Notes: generated by a model from the sequence alone, not told the origin. Shown: positions 48,669 to 62,868, counted from the stretch's first letter. The stretch: DNA of 64,000 nucleotides from Smittium culicis (GCA_001970855.1 LSSN01001448.1:62001-126000); one strand, 5' to 3'. A program made the numbers and translations.

Positions 48669-51600
48669 AATATTATTAGAGATAAGGTTTAAAATTGTAA
48701 TTAAAGAAATCAGTTTTTTTTGTTTGTCTTATTTTATGTTTTTTTTTATGAATTATATTTATTATAATGTGTAGTAGAGGTAATAACTAATAAAAATATA
48801 GTGGATAAAATTAGAAACTATGTATTGTTTGTATATATTTAAGTATTTTAAGTAATTATTTAATTTTAATTAAATTTAGTGACATTAAAAAAATTTTTAC
48901 TATAGATTTTCTCGGTGTCCTCCTTGTTGGTAATGAACTGACTAAGGGGTTTTTATACTTTATTGTTTATTTGTTAAAGTTTTTTTTATATCGAAATACA
49001 TTAATCATATTGTAAATTTACATCTACAATTTATCCATTTCAATAAAACTATATTTATCAATCACTCTTTGTAAAATATTCCTTTGGATTCGTCTTAATA
49101 ATATTTCAAATAGATAGTCCAATTAATTTATTATTACAGGAGCCTATCAATAAGACTTTGACAACAAATTTAAAATCAAAATTGAAATCGCTTCCAAATA
49201 TATACAAATATTGAAAGATTAATACATAAATTTTAGGACTCAAACCATAATAACTCAATAAAAATGTTAGTAATAAACTTATTACTACTATTTTATTTAA
49301 TAAAAAGCATAAAATAGCTTTATATAACTACAGTTTCGCTTTTAATTAATGTAATTTCCAATTTTAGAATTAAATAACCTATATTGTCTAAATGTTATTA
49401 TTTACCGAATTTCCTATTTTTTACAAAGTCGCATTATATTAAGATATTTTATAAAATCTAACATTTATTATATAGATTGGCATATATAAAAATATCTATA
49501 AAACGTTTAAAAGACTTTTTATCATAAAATCCGAATATATTTAATTTACCATTATTATTTTTTAGGCTGTTTTTTGAGAAAAAAACGATATGATGTTGAC
49601 TTGACCTACTTTCCTTACGCCATCATGATCTCGCCACACCAACTCACACGATCATAATTTTTTTTGATAATTAACATCTCTTTGCAACAAATTATCAAAA
49701 AAAAATTCTCCAAGGTTTTGGTTCTAAATTTATTTTAAAATAAAACGCTAGCGCCATCCACTTTTTTTCATTGAGGCAAAACCCGCATTTGTTTTTGAAT
49801 TTTAATTATCGCTTTGATGGAATCCGATTGCCATAGATTTATTTATTATTTATTTAAAAGAGCAGCAAAACTGTCAAATTTAAAAAATAAAGTAAAGTAA
49901 AATAAACTAACAAAATTAAAATCACATAACCTAAATTTAATTCGCGACTTATTATTTTAGTTACTATTTTAATCTTATCTGCAAAAAGTATGTATCTATC
50001 ATAAATTTCTTGGTTCTGTTGTATTATTTTTTTACTAACATTCACCCTACGAAAAAGCTCGAAAAAAAAAAACTTCTATTGCTTTTCTTAGCAGCTATTT
50101 ACCCTTTTATTAATATTTACAAAAAAATTGCTACTAATACCCCTATAAGTACACAATCATTTTTCAATATACTCTCATGATACTATATATTTTAAAAAAA
50201 TCAGCTAAATTTATTGATATTTAATACTTTTAAAAAAGTCTAAACTAATCAAATCATTATAAATCATTATATTACTTTTTTTACTAATATTTTTTTATAA
50301 AGATATATTTAATATAATAATTCTATCCAGAATAGAAAAATTTATTATTTCGAGATTCAATAGGATGTTTTTATGCCGATAATAAATAATATGAATACCC
50401 TTAATATATAAATACCTTGATAATATTTAAAAAAAAAAAAAAAACTAAATTTCAAGTATTTATTATTATATTTTGTCTACAAAAGTAGAATTCTTACATT
50501 CAGATAACAATATGAGTCTTTAGAAAAATACAGCTGTTTATATAAAAAACTGTATTTTTCATAAATAAACTTAAATGGGATAGTTTTAAATGATAATAAA
50601 ATCTTGACTGTAAAATCTTTCAACAACTATTTTAAATTGTACTTAATAATAAGAGATATTGGATACTCAAATATTTATCGAGGATCCATTATACTCGAAT
50701 ATCTCAAATGATAGTGAGTTTAGTTTATTTTTTTGATACTGATAGTGAGATTAACACTTTTTTATAGTTGATCTCATATACATGACTCTGCTTTTAGCAC
50801 CCATGTGTGTTTTAATGTCGCGCTTTTATACGAATCATTTCTAAACCTTCACAATACAAGAAGTAACAAAACGATATTTAAATAATACAAAAACGTTTAT
50901 TTCGTTAAAAGAATATACAAATGAAAAGAAATTGATGTAGAATAGACAACTTTTATAGCATTTTCCTTTTTAATTGGAATATTTTGAATAAAAAAATACG
51001 CTATCAGGCAGCTAGAAAAATTACTCTAAAAAATATTTCTCAGAAGTGCGGAGAGATTATTTTATCCAGTAAATTTTGTGAATTGAGAGCAAAAAACACA
51101 ACAATGCTTGGTGCTATTGAGATTTAAGAGCGCAGCATTGTTGCGCCATAGCCCATATATACAGAATTTGGATGTTTATTGCTTATATGCACACACTCAT
51201 TGGATAGCAGTATTTTTTTTTGTATTATTATTAAAAGTCAAATATGCCGATGATTATTACAATTAATAATCCCATAACGGCGGATCTTTCAAGAGGTCGC
51301 CTTGCTAAATCTTATTATTCAGGACTGAGAATGTTATAGCTACTAATGTTATTTCTATTATAAGAAATTTCTTTATTCTGTTCGAAATATTTTTATACTA
51401 GAGTTAATTGTCAATTTTTTATAATTGGATGAGGCTGACACTACAAAGATACTATCTCTAACTACTTGTACTTAAAAGCGTTTCCTACATTCTTAGTCAA
51501 CTTGTTTTTTTTTTGAAAGTTTCGATTTTTAGATACAGGTTACTAGGTCTACACCCCCAACTTATCACAACACCTATAGCTATACAGATTGAGCTGCGAG

Positions 51601-52194
51601 TACTGCATTCGCGATATCATAGACAATGGAAAGTAGTAATAGTGGTCTATTTAAGGTTACAATAATGTTATTTAATACATTCTTGTTTAAATTCTTTAAT
51701 ATAAATTAGCCTAACTGATGTCACAAAAGTAACCAGCTTCTTTAGTTAAAAAAGTATATAAATACTCCCTGTTTTTAAGTTTTGGATGTTTTGGAAACTA
51801 TACCATCTTTATATTTTTGAAACTATTCACAGCTTATAAAATATGATAAACTTCATCAAAGATAGATAATATAGTATTAAGTGATACTATTATATAAATT
51901 TATATTAAATAGCTTGATTAAATGAACTCATATACTTATAAAAGCTTTCAATCAGGGAATCTCAAATAGTAATTTGAAACGGTTTATATGATCGCTGTTC
52001 TAAGTGTAAGCCTCTACCTAAGGTCCTCACCCAGTAACCCAATATCACAGTCTCACAGTATCTCAGTACTCTAGTCATTCAGTATTTCATTATCATATGT
52101 TGCCAGTTTGTTAGTCCCATACCCTTTCTAACGCTCTCAATACCTCTCGCTTCTGTCGTACACATAATATATATTACCTCTCCTTCCATAATTT
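48669..52194. other. Intergenic, AT-rich, no gene seen
   Basis: No coding region could be supported. A slightly less AT-rich block occurs at 50990-51310. Open frames such as 49854-50045 are short and Ile/Leu/Lys-rich without splice context. Confidence 0.5.
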
Positions 52195-52410
<216 letters not shown>

Positions 52411-54529
52411 TTTCATATTCTGCGATGAATTTTTCTGTCATTATATCACATAAGCTACATTTAATCATGATTATTTCCATTCAAAATATTCTGATAATAA
52501 GCTTTGTTGATTCCATACTATCTCGATTTCCTACTTTTTAGCATTTCCTTCTTTCTTTTGCTGTTCTATCTACTATATTCCAGTCCTCCATACTTTCTTG
52601 ACTACTAATTAACTTTTGCATTCTATATTGTAGAAGAACATCGCCTCGACTATATGAACGTCTGATAAATTCATTTTTGTTTATTATTGGTGCTTGGGAT
52701 TAAATTGCTCGGCTTGTCTAAGTGCTTGTTCGACTATTTAAATGGAAATGTATCTTATCGCCTCCGCCATATCGCGTCGTTTTCAGTTTTATGACTGGTT
52801 GTAAGTCTTAGATGCTGAATTACAGTCTAACTAAGAGCATATATTTTTGACTTTGTGAATGCTAATTTTGTATTATTTTCATCTAACTACAATTATATTA
52901 TTTTTTATTAGTGCTCCATATCACTATTGTATCGCTGACTCTGTGATTTTTCCCAATTGGCTGGTTGCCATTCTTTTGTCATTTGTACTCGATTGTGCAG
53001 TAAGTTTTCCCTAAATATCACTTCTTTAGTATTTTATAGATGCATTTTATTTTATACTCACCTTTTCAACATTCCGCTCTAGAATTATAGGTCTACGTTA
53101 TTTTTTACTTTCTAGTTGCATCACATCGCAACTCAAGTTCCCGTGTTGCTGTCAACTATCATACAGAGTGTTATATAAAGACCCTCTTATATTTTGCACA
53201 AGCTCATAACTGTGTGAATGTTAACGTGTACAATTTCATCCGTGTATATTAATTTCTATGTGTACACATTTTTACCTCCTATTTTCCGCTGTTCATCTGT
53301 GTCTCTGTCAGTATTTCAATTGATTTGAAAATAAACCCCCTCTCTTGTGAGTACTTGCCTTTCTATGGCTCCGCCTCCTCTATTTCTAGCACCATCTGTA
53401 CAATTCATCCTTTAATAATTTTTTATTTCCTTAAAGTATCTGTATTGCTGCTTATATGATACCTTTCTCTACATCTTCCCGCCGCATTGTTATTTCTATT
53501 CTTAGATGGATTCCATGCAGTATTATTGACTAAAAAATCTCACCTAAGCCTGTCTCTATAGATTTTCCCATTCTCGTGCCTACCAGAATAATTACTAGAT
53601 CTTTAGCTGATTGATTGTAAGCATAATTTATATATTTATTATAATCATTCTAAAAATTCTATAGTTTCTATTTATTTCATATAACTACTATCACTACTAG
53701 TTTTGAGGCTATACATATCAAGAAAGTAATATTTATTGGACATGTGTATTTGTAGTAGTTAGAGAATTTATGATACGGCTTTGGCATAAAATTTTACTTA
53801 ACCCTGGAATAATTTACTAATCTTTCCAAAACAACTAACATAGACCTATACTAACCTAAATTAACTCGTTGGAGATACTTTATTAATGGGATTAACGCCT
53901 GCACCCTGTCCTGGTTAAGAAAATACAAGTAATTTTTCATCCAATTGCTTTATATACTCAAGTTTCCAATCGAATTATTATGATTTTGTTAAGATACGAG
54001 CAAAACATCTCTGACATACCGTTAGTTTTAGATAAGTATGATTTTGATTTATTCTTTGTATTTATTCCTTTTTTTTTTCAGATTAAAGATAGGGATGAAT
54101 AGACTATATTCTTGATAGGAATTAATATATTTTGGAGCCCATAGTATCTAATTTAGCTTTATCGTAGCATTAGAAACCTGAATATTATACCAAAATAACA
54201 CTACTGATGCTTCTTATCTCGTGTAAGTGTATAAAAAATCGATTAGATTTGAATTAAATCAAAGCTCCTACAATTTTCATCAAGGTTTAGTCTGTGGCCT
54301 ATCAGAAACTGCGTAGAAAATTGCGCCGACTGATTAACTATTTATTAGGATCATTAAATTTTAAGCTTTGCTTTATACACTAACAATACCCATTTATCCT
54401 AAAAATAGTGTTCAGTCTTTAACTCTCCTGAATTGGAAATTAAAATCGCTTTTGATTATCGTTATATGGTGTTATCACTCTAATTTAGAAAAATATTATT
54501 TATTTGACTTACCGTATTATCTTTTATTT
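52411..54529. other. Less AT-rich intergenic stretch, no gene assigned
   Basis: Base composition is milder than in the 28-35 kb desert, yet no long open frame, splice chain or transposon motif was found. No annotation beyond that is justified. Confidence 0.45.
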
Positions 54530-57500
54530 ACTCGATAACACTACTCAAATAGAAGAATACAATGACTTCGGTTGGATCGACATAAATGATCCTTTCAAAG
54601 AGACAACCGGTGCTCTAATGCTCAAAAAAAAAAGCTCATGATTAAAACTATCACGTAAGCTGATAGCATGGATGCTCTTGAACTCATGAACTCGAAAATT
54701 TGTTCTGGCTATGTTGAACCATGCTATATGGACGATATTTTTCTACTGATTCAGATATTAATTCGTGGGGGGGGGGGGGCGATATCTTTACTACTGACAA
54801 GCTTTAGACGATTGAAGATTAAAGCTTGTAATAAAGTATAATCAATTCGTACATATAACAGGCATTTGATCTTTCATTCACCTTACCGATTCGTATCTTA
54901 TCACTAACTCCTACCTTTTGTATTTAACTGTATTTTTTTATAGGATAAGTGCTACTATTGATTTAGATCGATTCACTCTCTGTATTCTACTCTTATAACT
55001 CTTTCCAAGATCTATGTGGTAGATATTGCTTGATAATATATATTCTCGGTTCACTCCTTCCAAGAAAAAATCAATTATATTTATTTGAAATCAAGATATT
55101 TAACCAAACTCCATTGCCACTACCAAAAGCTCGCAAATATTATTTATCAAATTACAATGGTATACCATCATTTTCTATAAAGGTAATTTCGCTCAACACA
55201 TATTTAGGGGAGTTCTAATAAAAATTCAATCCAATGATCCAAACCGTTTAAATAGTAAGTCTTTATAGCACTTTCAAAATAATAGAGGATGTACTCATGA
55301 ACATAATACAGCTACTTATATCGAAATAAAGATCTTATATCTCATTAGCTATAAATTAATCCAGGAAATGAAACTGTTACGATCCAAAGTAAAGTTGATT
55401 CGAATTTAACTATTTACGAACCACATATGAGACTGAATTAAAGCTCCATTGAACGCTTTCTTTGATTTATTACATTTATAATAATATATTAAAATACCCA
55501 GAAACCTAAATTTATTTTTTTTCTTCTTTATAGAAAACTTCTGAGCTGTCACAAAAGCAAAAAACTAGTATTCTATTATGATTAAAACCGGAAAATTTTA
55601 CTCTAATTTTTTTTACAAATTCCAGCCTTATAAAAAAAATATCTATAGATGCTACCTGTCAAAGCGATGGAGCTATTTCTTTTGACGAATCTTTAGAGAG
55701 TTTAAAAAAACTTTTTTTACGAGCCTGAACCAATTCCATTCGTTTTTAACACATAGTTTGTAAGCCAGCTTGCTTGCATTTCTTATTATTTTTCATCAAG
55801 ATTGCCTACTGCTACGGAATACTCAAGATCTCTTTTTCGATCCACTATATTTAGCATCAGCCGATTTATTATCATGCGCCTTATGCAGAGGCTAATTATA
55901 AGCTAAATTTCAATCTCGACTTTGTCTTTTTCTTTGCCACTACCAAATATACACTTCAATTATTATGATCCATTGAAATCAAATTACCACATAACCAACA
56001 TGCAACTAAATCGAATTATATCAAACTTTGGTAACATTATATCTATGTCTTATGAACCATAGATTAACCTATTTAATTCTTACTATCAAATTTATTGTAT
56101 GCATAGATGGGTTCCTGGACAGCTGCTATATGATCTCGATTATTTTTAACACAATTATGAAGCCTAGATACGCATACTCACGAATTCATGGGTAACGATT
56201 GTTTTTTATATCACAGTTTTATTTGACCCTTTATCATATTTCCCTAAATTCTTTCATTTCTCTACGTTGTTTTCCTAGCAAAATTCTCTCAAACAAAGCA
56301 CTTTTTAGGTAACGGGATTCCTTATTATATAACCAACCATTTGAATATTGTCAAATTTGCTGTCATTGAAGTAATAGCTTCCGAGTCATGTCTAAAATAG
56401 TTGATAGAATCCCCTCTATTAATTAAGCATACGAATCAAGAATTTTGAACTAGGAGATTAAATCATATCAATGTCTATTCCTCACATTTTGTTTCTGTGA
56501 ATCTAGACGAACTCCTTCGCTTGGTAATATCCCTTTAATTTTTAACTCTACAATTCATATCAAAATCAAGTTCATATTCACACAGGAACAACGAGTATTC
56601 TTATTTATTCAGTATCTACAGTATTTTTCTCTATAAATAATAGGTCAATACCTAGTCATTGGGTCATATACTTGCTGAAAAATGCAATCATAGTAGCTTC
56701 ACTATTTCAAAGCTACATGAAAGAATTATATTCTGGGTATGACAGCGATAATGGAAAATATGAGTACTCGATAGACCTGAATTATTTAACGCAGCTATGA
56801 ACTGTTTGTGTAATTTGGATCAAAAATCTAACAAGAACCAGGATTTTAGACTTAATCTTAGATTTTGCGCTATAAGTAGGCCGAAGACGTCGAAATATCA
56901 CACGGTTAGTAATTTTCCAGAGTTTTGTTTCTTTTTTCATGACTAATAGCTTTTTTCAGATCAGTTTTAATTGTGCGGTTTATCACTCGATATTGTTAAT
57001 GGAAGACTGCCATCACTGAAAGTTTGTTTGAATGAATTATAACATGATGTAGAGTTTTCAGAAGCTAATACGAAACGTGTTCCATCAACTAACTATAATT
57101 ACATTCTCTTAATTAAAAATCATATAGACGATTGCAATAAATTTTAGCATGAGCACTGCTTCAATTCTTCTGAGATTTTCCCCTTGAATCAGCTACTAAC
57201 ATTTTTCAGGTTATCGAAATCAAGCTATATGAAGTATAAATATGTTTTGAAAGACAAAATTACAATGCATATATTAAGAATGTTTTGGGAGTCATGGAGC
57301 TCAGCTTTTTCTGCTTAATTGATAAATTCGTCTTGTTTAGTCTTGTGAGTTTATATCCATATACCATTACAATTTTAAAAAAGTAATTATCTTGGTCTTT
57401 CCATTGTAACTTATGATTTTATTTGCCTAGGCGATCCATTTTTTTCCTAACTTTGATTTATATCAGTTATTTAACCATCGTATACTAGAATAAATGCGAC

Positions 57501-58260
57501 ATTTTGAACCTTAATCTGCAAACTTTATTTCAGCTGCGATAAGGTAGTTTACGCATCTATAAACCACTCGCTATTCCCATAATTACCAAATACCGACCCA
57601 TTCTTAAAAATACTATAATTATATAAGCTATATGCTAATATTACGTATTTTTGCTTTTTGAACTCCAAACTTTCAGCTTTATTTGTTGCATCAAGAAAGT
57701 TTTATTCACTTGCTTTACAAATATGTGCATTCAAAAATACATTTTGAATTTCAGATCCTATGCACTGTATGGTAAATAATTATTTTTCGATTCGCTATAC
57801 ATTAATACACCTTATAACTTACTAAAAGCGAAATGGCTTAAGTATCTTATGTACTTTTTTTAGTTCACTTTACCAAATAGACCATACTAAATTTTCTCTC
57901 ACACCTACAGCATCGTTGAACGAGAAGAATATAGGTAAGATTTAGCAATTCGCAGGCCATGTATTTTAGATTGGCACTCTCATACCCCATTATGAGCCAA
58001 TCCATTCAATAATAGCTGAGGTTATTTTAAAAAAATAATTAGCGTTTATCAATTAGGCTTGTCTTGGTTTTTTTGCAGAATATCGGGAAATAGTCAAATA
58101 GTTGTTTCCTGCCTTAGGATAAAGCACCTTTGTTGTATTCAAAATGTTCAATGTGAGTATATAAATCATCTCATAGTATTTATATCCATTTGCATATTCA
58201 TTAGTATAAACTGTTCTTTACTCACAGCTGTTATTTACTTAATGTAACTAAAATACTTGA
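54530..58260 (+). other. Scattered exon-like segments; possible decayed or unsolved gene
   Basis: Several short frames have coding-like composition and nearby splice-like signals. Examples are EYNDFGWIDINDPFKETTGA (about 54555-54615), ADSMDALELMNSKICSGYVE (about 54655-54715), an open segment at 55030-55190 ending SIK|GTAATT, SIDATCQSDGAISFDESLES (about 55641-55700), and a 74-bp segment at 58079-58152 between TTTGCAG and GTGAGT (VVSCLRIKHLCCIQNVQ). I could not connect them in one reading, and stops separate most. This may be one or more pseudogenes or a real gene with many small exons. No family is recognised. Confidence 0.25.
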
Positions 58261-59036
58261 ATAAATATTAGAGAATACTATACTGGCTGGTGAGCTGACC
58301 TCAATTTTTTTAGGTACGTAGTCAATAAACTGATGTTTTAATTTATCTATATAAAGGTAGTTGATTTTTCATGAGCTGCGTCAAATATACATTTCTTTCT
58401 AGGTATTTTTATTCTATTATCTTGTATTTTCGTATTCCTGATAAAATTTTGTAATTTATACAATTTTATTTTAGCACCGTGAAAGTTTAAACCATAATTT
58501 TGTTAGAAGAAATAATTATACAAGTAGAAAATTAATATATCAGCCATGAAATGAACAATCAATTGGTAAAGTGATATATATAATAGAAAGCGGTGTCAAT
58601 ATGTATTGTTTTATCTTCTATTTAGATTAGCGACAGTTGGGATAATTGGATTATATTGAATTGAATTGAATTGAATATTTTTAAGACTCTTGGGCGTATT
58701 GTGAGATTTTTATCGCGGAAAAATATTTCAAAAAGTATTTAATTATCAAATTCATGATATGGATTGACGTCATAAATATCATCAATGCCGAATTTTATTG
58801 ATACAATTGATTTAAATTTTTTGATTTGTAACCCGCATATTTCCAAGAGTTCAAAAATTTTATATCTTGGTTTCTTAAAGATAAATTAATTTATGAACCT
58901 ATTATTTATTGCACCTCAATTATTTTGGATAATTACGCTAACTAATAAAAATTAATCGATAAACCGTCATAACCACGCATAATTTATAAATTCGCCTTGT
59001 GTAAACTATATTACGTAAATTTACAAGTAGTTTTTT

Positions 59037-59226
59037 GGGATATTCTTATGAGAAGCGGAACTATTTTTTTTTAAAATTCTATTTGCTTGTGTGAATTAGA
59101 TAAAGCTGTTTGCTGTTTCGGATTATTTATTTGACAATTTTTTCTTATAGAGTATAAAAATTAAACTAGATAATATGAATAGGAAAAATTTACTAGTAAA
59201 AGTTCCGCACCTCCAAATAATCTCCC
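59037..59226 (+). mobile_element. MITE copy 3 (~190 bp)
   Basis: Starts GGGATATTCTTATGAGAAGC and ends AATAATCTCCC, the same ends and length as copy 1 and in the same orientation. The internal block reads TTGCTTGTGTGAATTAGATA then AAAGCTGTTTGCTGTTTCGG. The right inverted repeat inward reads GGGAGATTATTTGGAGGTGC then GGAACTTTT. Confidence 0.85.
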
Positions 59227-59649
59227 ACATATCAAAGACGTCAAAAGTGATTGTGCTTCACATAGAGACTCTTATGAAGTGTATAAATATTGGCGGTTAA
59301 CAATATGATTGAATTTTATCAAAATTTAATATTATAATTAATATAATTTATAAATTTTTTGTTCATCGCTATTTACTAAATTTAAATCTTATTTTATAAA
59401 TCTGTAACTGTCAGTATAAAATATAAAAAGTAAATACGATTTCTATCTGTGCTAGTATTAAAAATAATTATCGCGCGTTTTTCATTTTCCAGTATAATTA
59501 ATAAATCAATTTGTTATTTATAGATTAAATTGTTAATTTTTTTCAGGAGGGTTTTTTTGCCTCAGAAAATTTATTAATAATATTTATAATTAAGCAAAAA
59601 GCTAAAAAATTAAAAAGGAAATAATTTTTAGAACAGATCAATTTTGGTC

Positions 59650-60100
59650 AGTGCAAAAATTTATTTATACAACAATCATAAACGAATTATAAAAAAATTT
59701 TTGCACACTTTGTAGCAAGCCATTTCCAGAAACAATAGGGAGTTTACTTTTAGTGTGTGGAAGGTGGCAAGCCATACGCTTAGATAATATTGTGCGATTT
59801 TTTAAAAAAAAATCAAGATTTTTGTAACTTCTGTTATTCAATTTCTGACCCAACTCAAATGGGACAGGTTGGAAAACTCCTTGGGGTGGGGTAGTCTAAA
59901 AAATCTTTTACTCAGCTTCCTACTGGTAACTACTACCAGATTATTGAGCTGGAAACAGCAAAAATTTTCTATGGCATTCGTAATACCCGATTGTTAATGC
60001 TTGAAAGTATTAGTGAATCACCATCCCCATTGAACCGATCCCCAGTTGATATGGAGCTGCTAGAGAAGCGGAGGGGAATTGGATACAAGTTTTTTGCAAA
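59650..60100 (+). mobile_element. 5'-truncated LINE copy (3' end of the minus-strand LINE family)
   Basis: On the plus strand this matches the reverse complement of 9060-9420. It keeps a better C-terminal cysteine motif than the long copy: NFCTLCSKPFPETIGSLLLV then CGRWQAIRLDNIVRFF (about 59692-59800). The strongly matching tail follows, ACTCCTTGGGGTGG near 59876, then GAGCTGGAAACAGC near 59947 and ATGGAGCTGCTAGAG near 60051. It is non-functional and consistent with abortive LINE retrotransposition. Confidence 0.8.
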
Positions 60101-61448
60101 AAACTAATCTTTTTAGATAATTTATTATATTTTTTTAATTATAGGTCTTATTATAATAAAAATAATACTAATATAATTAGGTATACTTAATAATATGCAC
60201 TGAAATTTCAGATCATTCTCGATTTTTATTTAGGTTTCCTTTTTATTTTTTTAAAAGTTACCTAATATATCCTGGTAATACGAATTTAAACCTTATAATT
60301 ATTAGATATTAAAATTTACGACCGGTAAATGGTTGTTGATTTTAATATGGAATGAAAAACTAATTAAATTATTTGACTAGTTCGTTATATGATATAACTA
60401 AAGAATTTAAATTTTTGTAAAATTTCATTGATTCAACTATCAACTATCAAATTTAAATTTAATTTATTTTAAAAAGCTCTTTAAACCCCTGTGCCTTTAT
60501 TTATGACAATTTGTGAGCGATTTTTCTCTTCATTAGTGCTTAAAGTCTTTATGGTTGAGATATATATTTATTATTACATAAAAGTTAATGATAACCAAAA
60601 TAAAAAAATTTTCTATTTAATTTTTTTTTAAAAAAAGGAATTATAATTTATCATGACTAAACACCTCACAAAAATAACAAAATAATTATTTTTTTATACT
60701 AATTTGATACAGCATCTAATGATTTCAAATTTGAAATTATTGGATATTAGTTGTCAATTATAGATAATTTGTAAATATTAGAATTTTATTGGTCTATAAT
60801 AATACTCTTAATTACACAGGGTTTTGCAATCGAATTTCTAAAAGCTTTGATCAATTGTAAATTCGCCTAAGTAATTTCCAAAAAAATTTTTGGTGACGCG
60901 ACGGAAAATTTTTTTTTCAATTGCATAAGTACAACTCAAATTCGATTCTAAATGTATCAACCAAAATTATTCAACAGTTTAATCATTTTTCTACAAGTTT
61001 CAAAGTTGATTCTAATCGACTCAATCGTTTTACTAATATGTCTATGATTCGCTAAAAAATCCGCTTTAACTCTTTCCCGCTTAACTCTTTTTAAAATAAA
61101 AGAATTTATTGATTCAATAGCTTTATAAAAAAATTATTATTCACCGGTACTTTGCTATAAACTAATAGTGAATTATTATTAAAATTAGAGTGCTAGTATA
61201 GAAAACGGTTTCCTATATTTTGATTCTAAACTACAGTCTACTGTCCATGAAATGGATAATTATTTTGATTAAGCTATTTAAAAATAATTTTATTTTATCT
61301 ATTATAAAACCATTCTGTTTTTTTTTTATTTATGCCTCCGCAATATTTTTTTCGAAATTTTTTTTATTATTACTACTCTCACTTTTTAGATACTAAAAAA
61401 ACTTTTTAAAATCAACAGTTTAAAATTCGTGCTCATTTAAAAAATTCT

Positions 61449-61518
61449 ATTTAACATTTAACATTTAACATTTAACATTTAACATTTAACATTTAACATT
61501 TAACATTTAACATTTAAC
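61449..61518. repeat. (ATTTAAC)10 tandem heptamer
   Basis: Ten perfect ATTTAAC units inside the hAT-like element. The unit does not resemble a telomeric repeat of any kind known to me, and the array is internal, so it is a simple satellite. Confidence 0.95.
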
Positions 61519-62099
61519 ATTTTATTATTATAGAATTAAAATAAAATAAATTAAAACAATAAATTATGTAAAGACAAAAGTGGTAATAATAATTCTTTAT
61601 TTCACTGAATGGTTGAATAATATTTTATTAAACTATTAAAGTTTTTGAAGCTGTAATACTTTTATAAGTTAATGACTATGATCGTTTCAATTTGTAGGTG
61701 TGTAAGCTAGACTATGTATACATTATTAATAATATATTATAGCTTAAATGTATTAAAAAATTAATTATGTTTATATTATTTTATATAAGTATATAAAATA
61801 GAAAATAGAAAAAAAAATACATAAAGTTAATAAAAGGAATAGAAAAATGATTGATATGGAGTTGAAATTTTATTTAATAGATAATTATTAGCATTTGAAC
61901 AATATTTGGATCTTGTATATAACTGCTATAGTCATATACAAATCAACTTTGGATCTTATAAAAAATCAATCGATACATTTAGTATCGACTTATAAACTTG
62001 TAGAAAGTTAATTGAACTGTTGAATAATTTTGGTTGATACATTTGGTATCGAATTTGGGTTGTACTTATGTAATTCGAAAAAAAAAAATTCCATCGCGT

Positions 62100-62362
62100 T
62101 GTCAAGCAGGAGATTTTTAAATAATAATTATTTGATATAAAAGATTAAGTGTATAAAAGATTAGGGTATTAGGATAAATTAAACTTTTTGAAAAGCATAA
62201 CCTTCGTAGGAAGGATTATGTTATCAATATATATGAAACGAAAAGTGAAGAGATCGGTAAAGTAAAGGATAGAATGTGCCTATGGGATGGGTAAGATAAG
62301 GGTGATCTTCGGTTGGAGGACATTTGCTCGCCGATTGATTCATTACAAATGTGATTATGACA
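62100..62362 (+). mobile_element. Solo LTR, 263 bp, with CGCGT target duplication
   Basis: The insert starts TGTCAAGCAGG and ends ATTATGACA, so it has TGTCA...TGACA ends as LTRs do. It is flanked on both sides by CGCGT (62095-62099 and 62363-62367), a 5-bp duplication of the kind made by LTR-retrotransposon integrases. The left arm of the surrounding inverted-repeat element shows the uninterrupted sequence (GTGACGCGACGG near 60891-60902). Two TATAAAAG motifs (about 62137 and 62152) on the plus strand suggest a promoter and a plus orientation. A solo LTR arises by recombination between the two LTRs of a full element. Confidence 0.85.
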
Positions 62363-62448
62363 CGCGTCACAAAAATTTCTTTTTAGAAATTGCTTGGGCG
62401 ATATCTAAAACTGATTGAAGCTTTTAAGAATTCGATTGAAAAACCCTG

Positions 62449-62868
62449 TAATGTCTAGAAAATTAATACTGAAGTTTGTATAGGTGATAAAAAACATTTA
62501 TAATAAATTAAATTATTCTTAAAGCTTAGCAGAAGTATTATCCAAAGACATTGAAACTAATCTACCAATTGATATACTAAAATTTAATAGCTACGCGTAG
62601 GCTTGATGCCTAATTTAACATTTAATTTTAGAATTAAGCTCATTCAAACAAAATTGAATGATTTAGATCGTATTTAAAATATTTATATCAATGATTAATA
62701 AGATGAAATAAACTGTTAAAATTTTTTATAAGATACTTAATTTGAGACGAAGGTAAACTTTAAATATAATCTCTAAAAGCTATTAACATAAAATTGGCGA
62801 TATGTGCTATTGACTAATTGTATATGTTGATTTTTCAATTCAGTACCGATAAAAAATCATTTAAATTG
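62449..62868. other. Sequence between the hAT-like element and the gypsy remnant
   Basis: AT-rich. Part of this may be the 3' LTR of the minus-strand gypsy remnant, because a polypurine tract lies at 62869-62881, but no LTR partner is inside the window to prove it. Confidence 0.4.

Larger units (their letters stand above)
60817..62448. mobile_element. hAT-like non-autonomous element with ~210-bp TIRs
   Basis: Left end starts CAGGGTTTTGCAATCGAATT; the right end read inward starts CAGGGTTTTTCAATCGAATT. The similarity continues for about 210 bp (left arm 60817-61027; right arm 61966-62448, interrupted by a 268-bp insertion). A shared inner block contains CCAAAATTATTCAACAGTT. CAGGG ends are typical of hAT transposons, which make 8-bp target duplications; the flanks TAATTACA and TAATGTCT agree at five of eight bases, so a decayed duplication is possible. 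The interior holds (ATTTAAC)10 and no transposase frame, so the copy would have depended on an element elsewhere. Confidence 0.75.

Noticed and set aside
61449..61518. (ATTTAAC)10 as a telomeric array
   Set aside because: The unit lacks the G-rich strand of telomere repeats and is internal to a transposon-like element.
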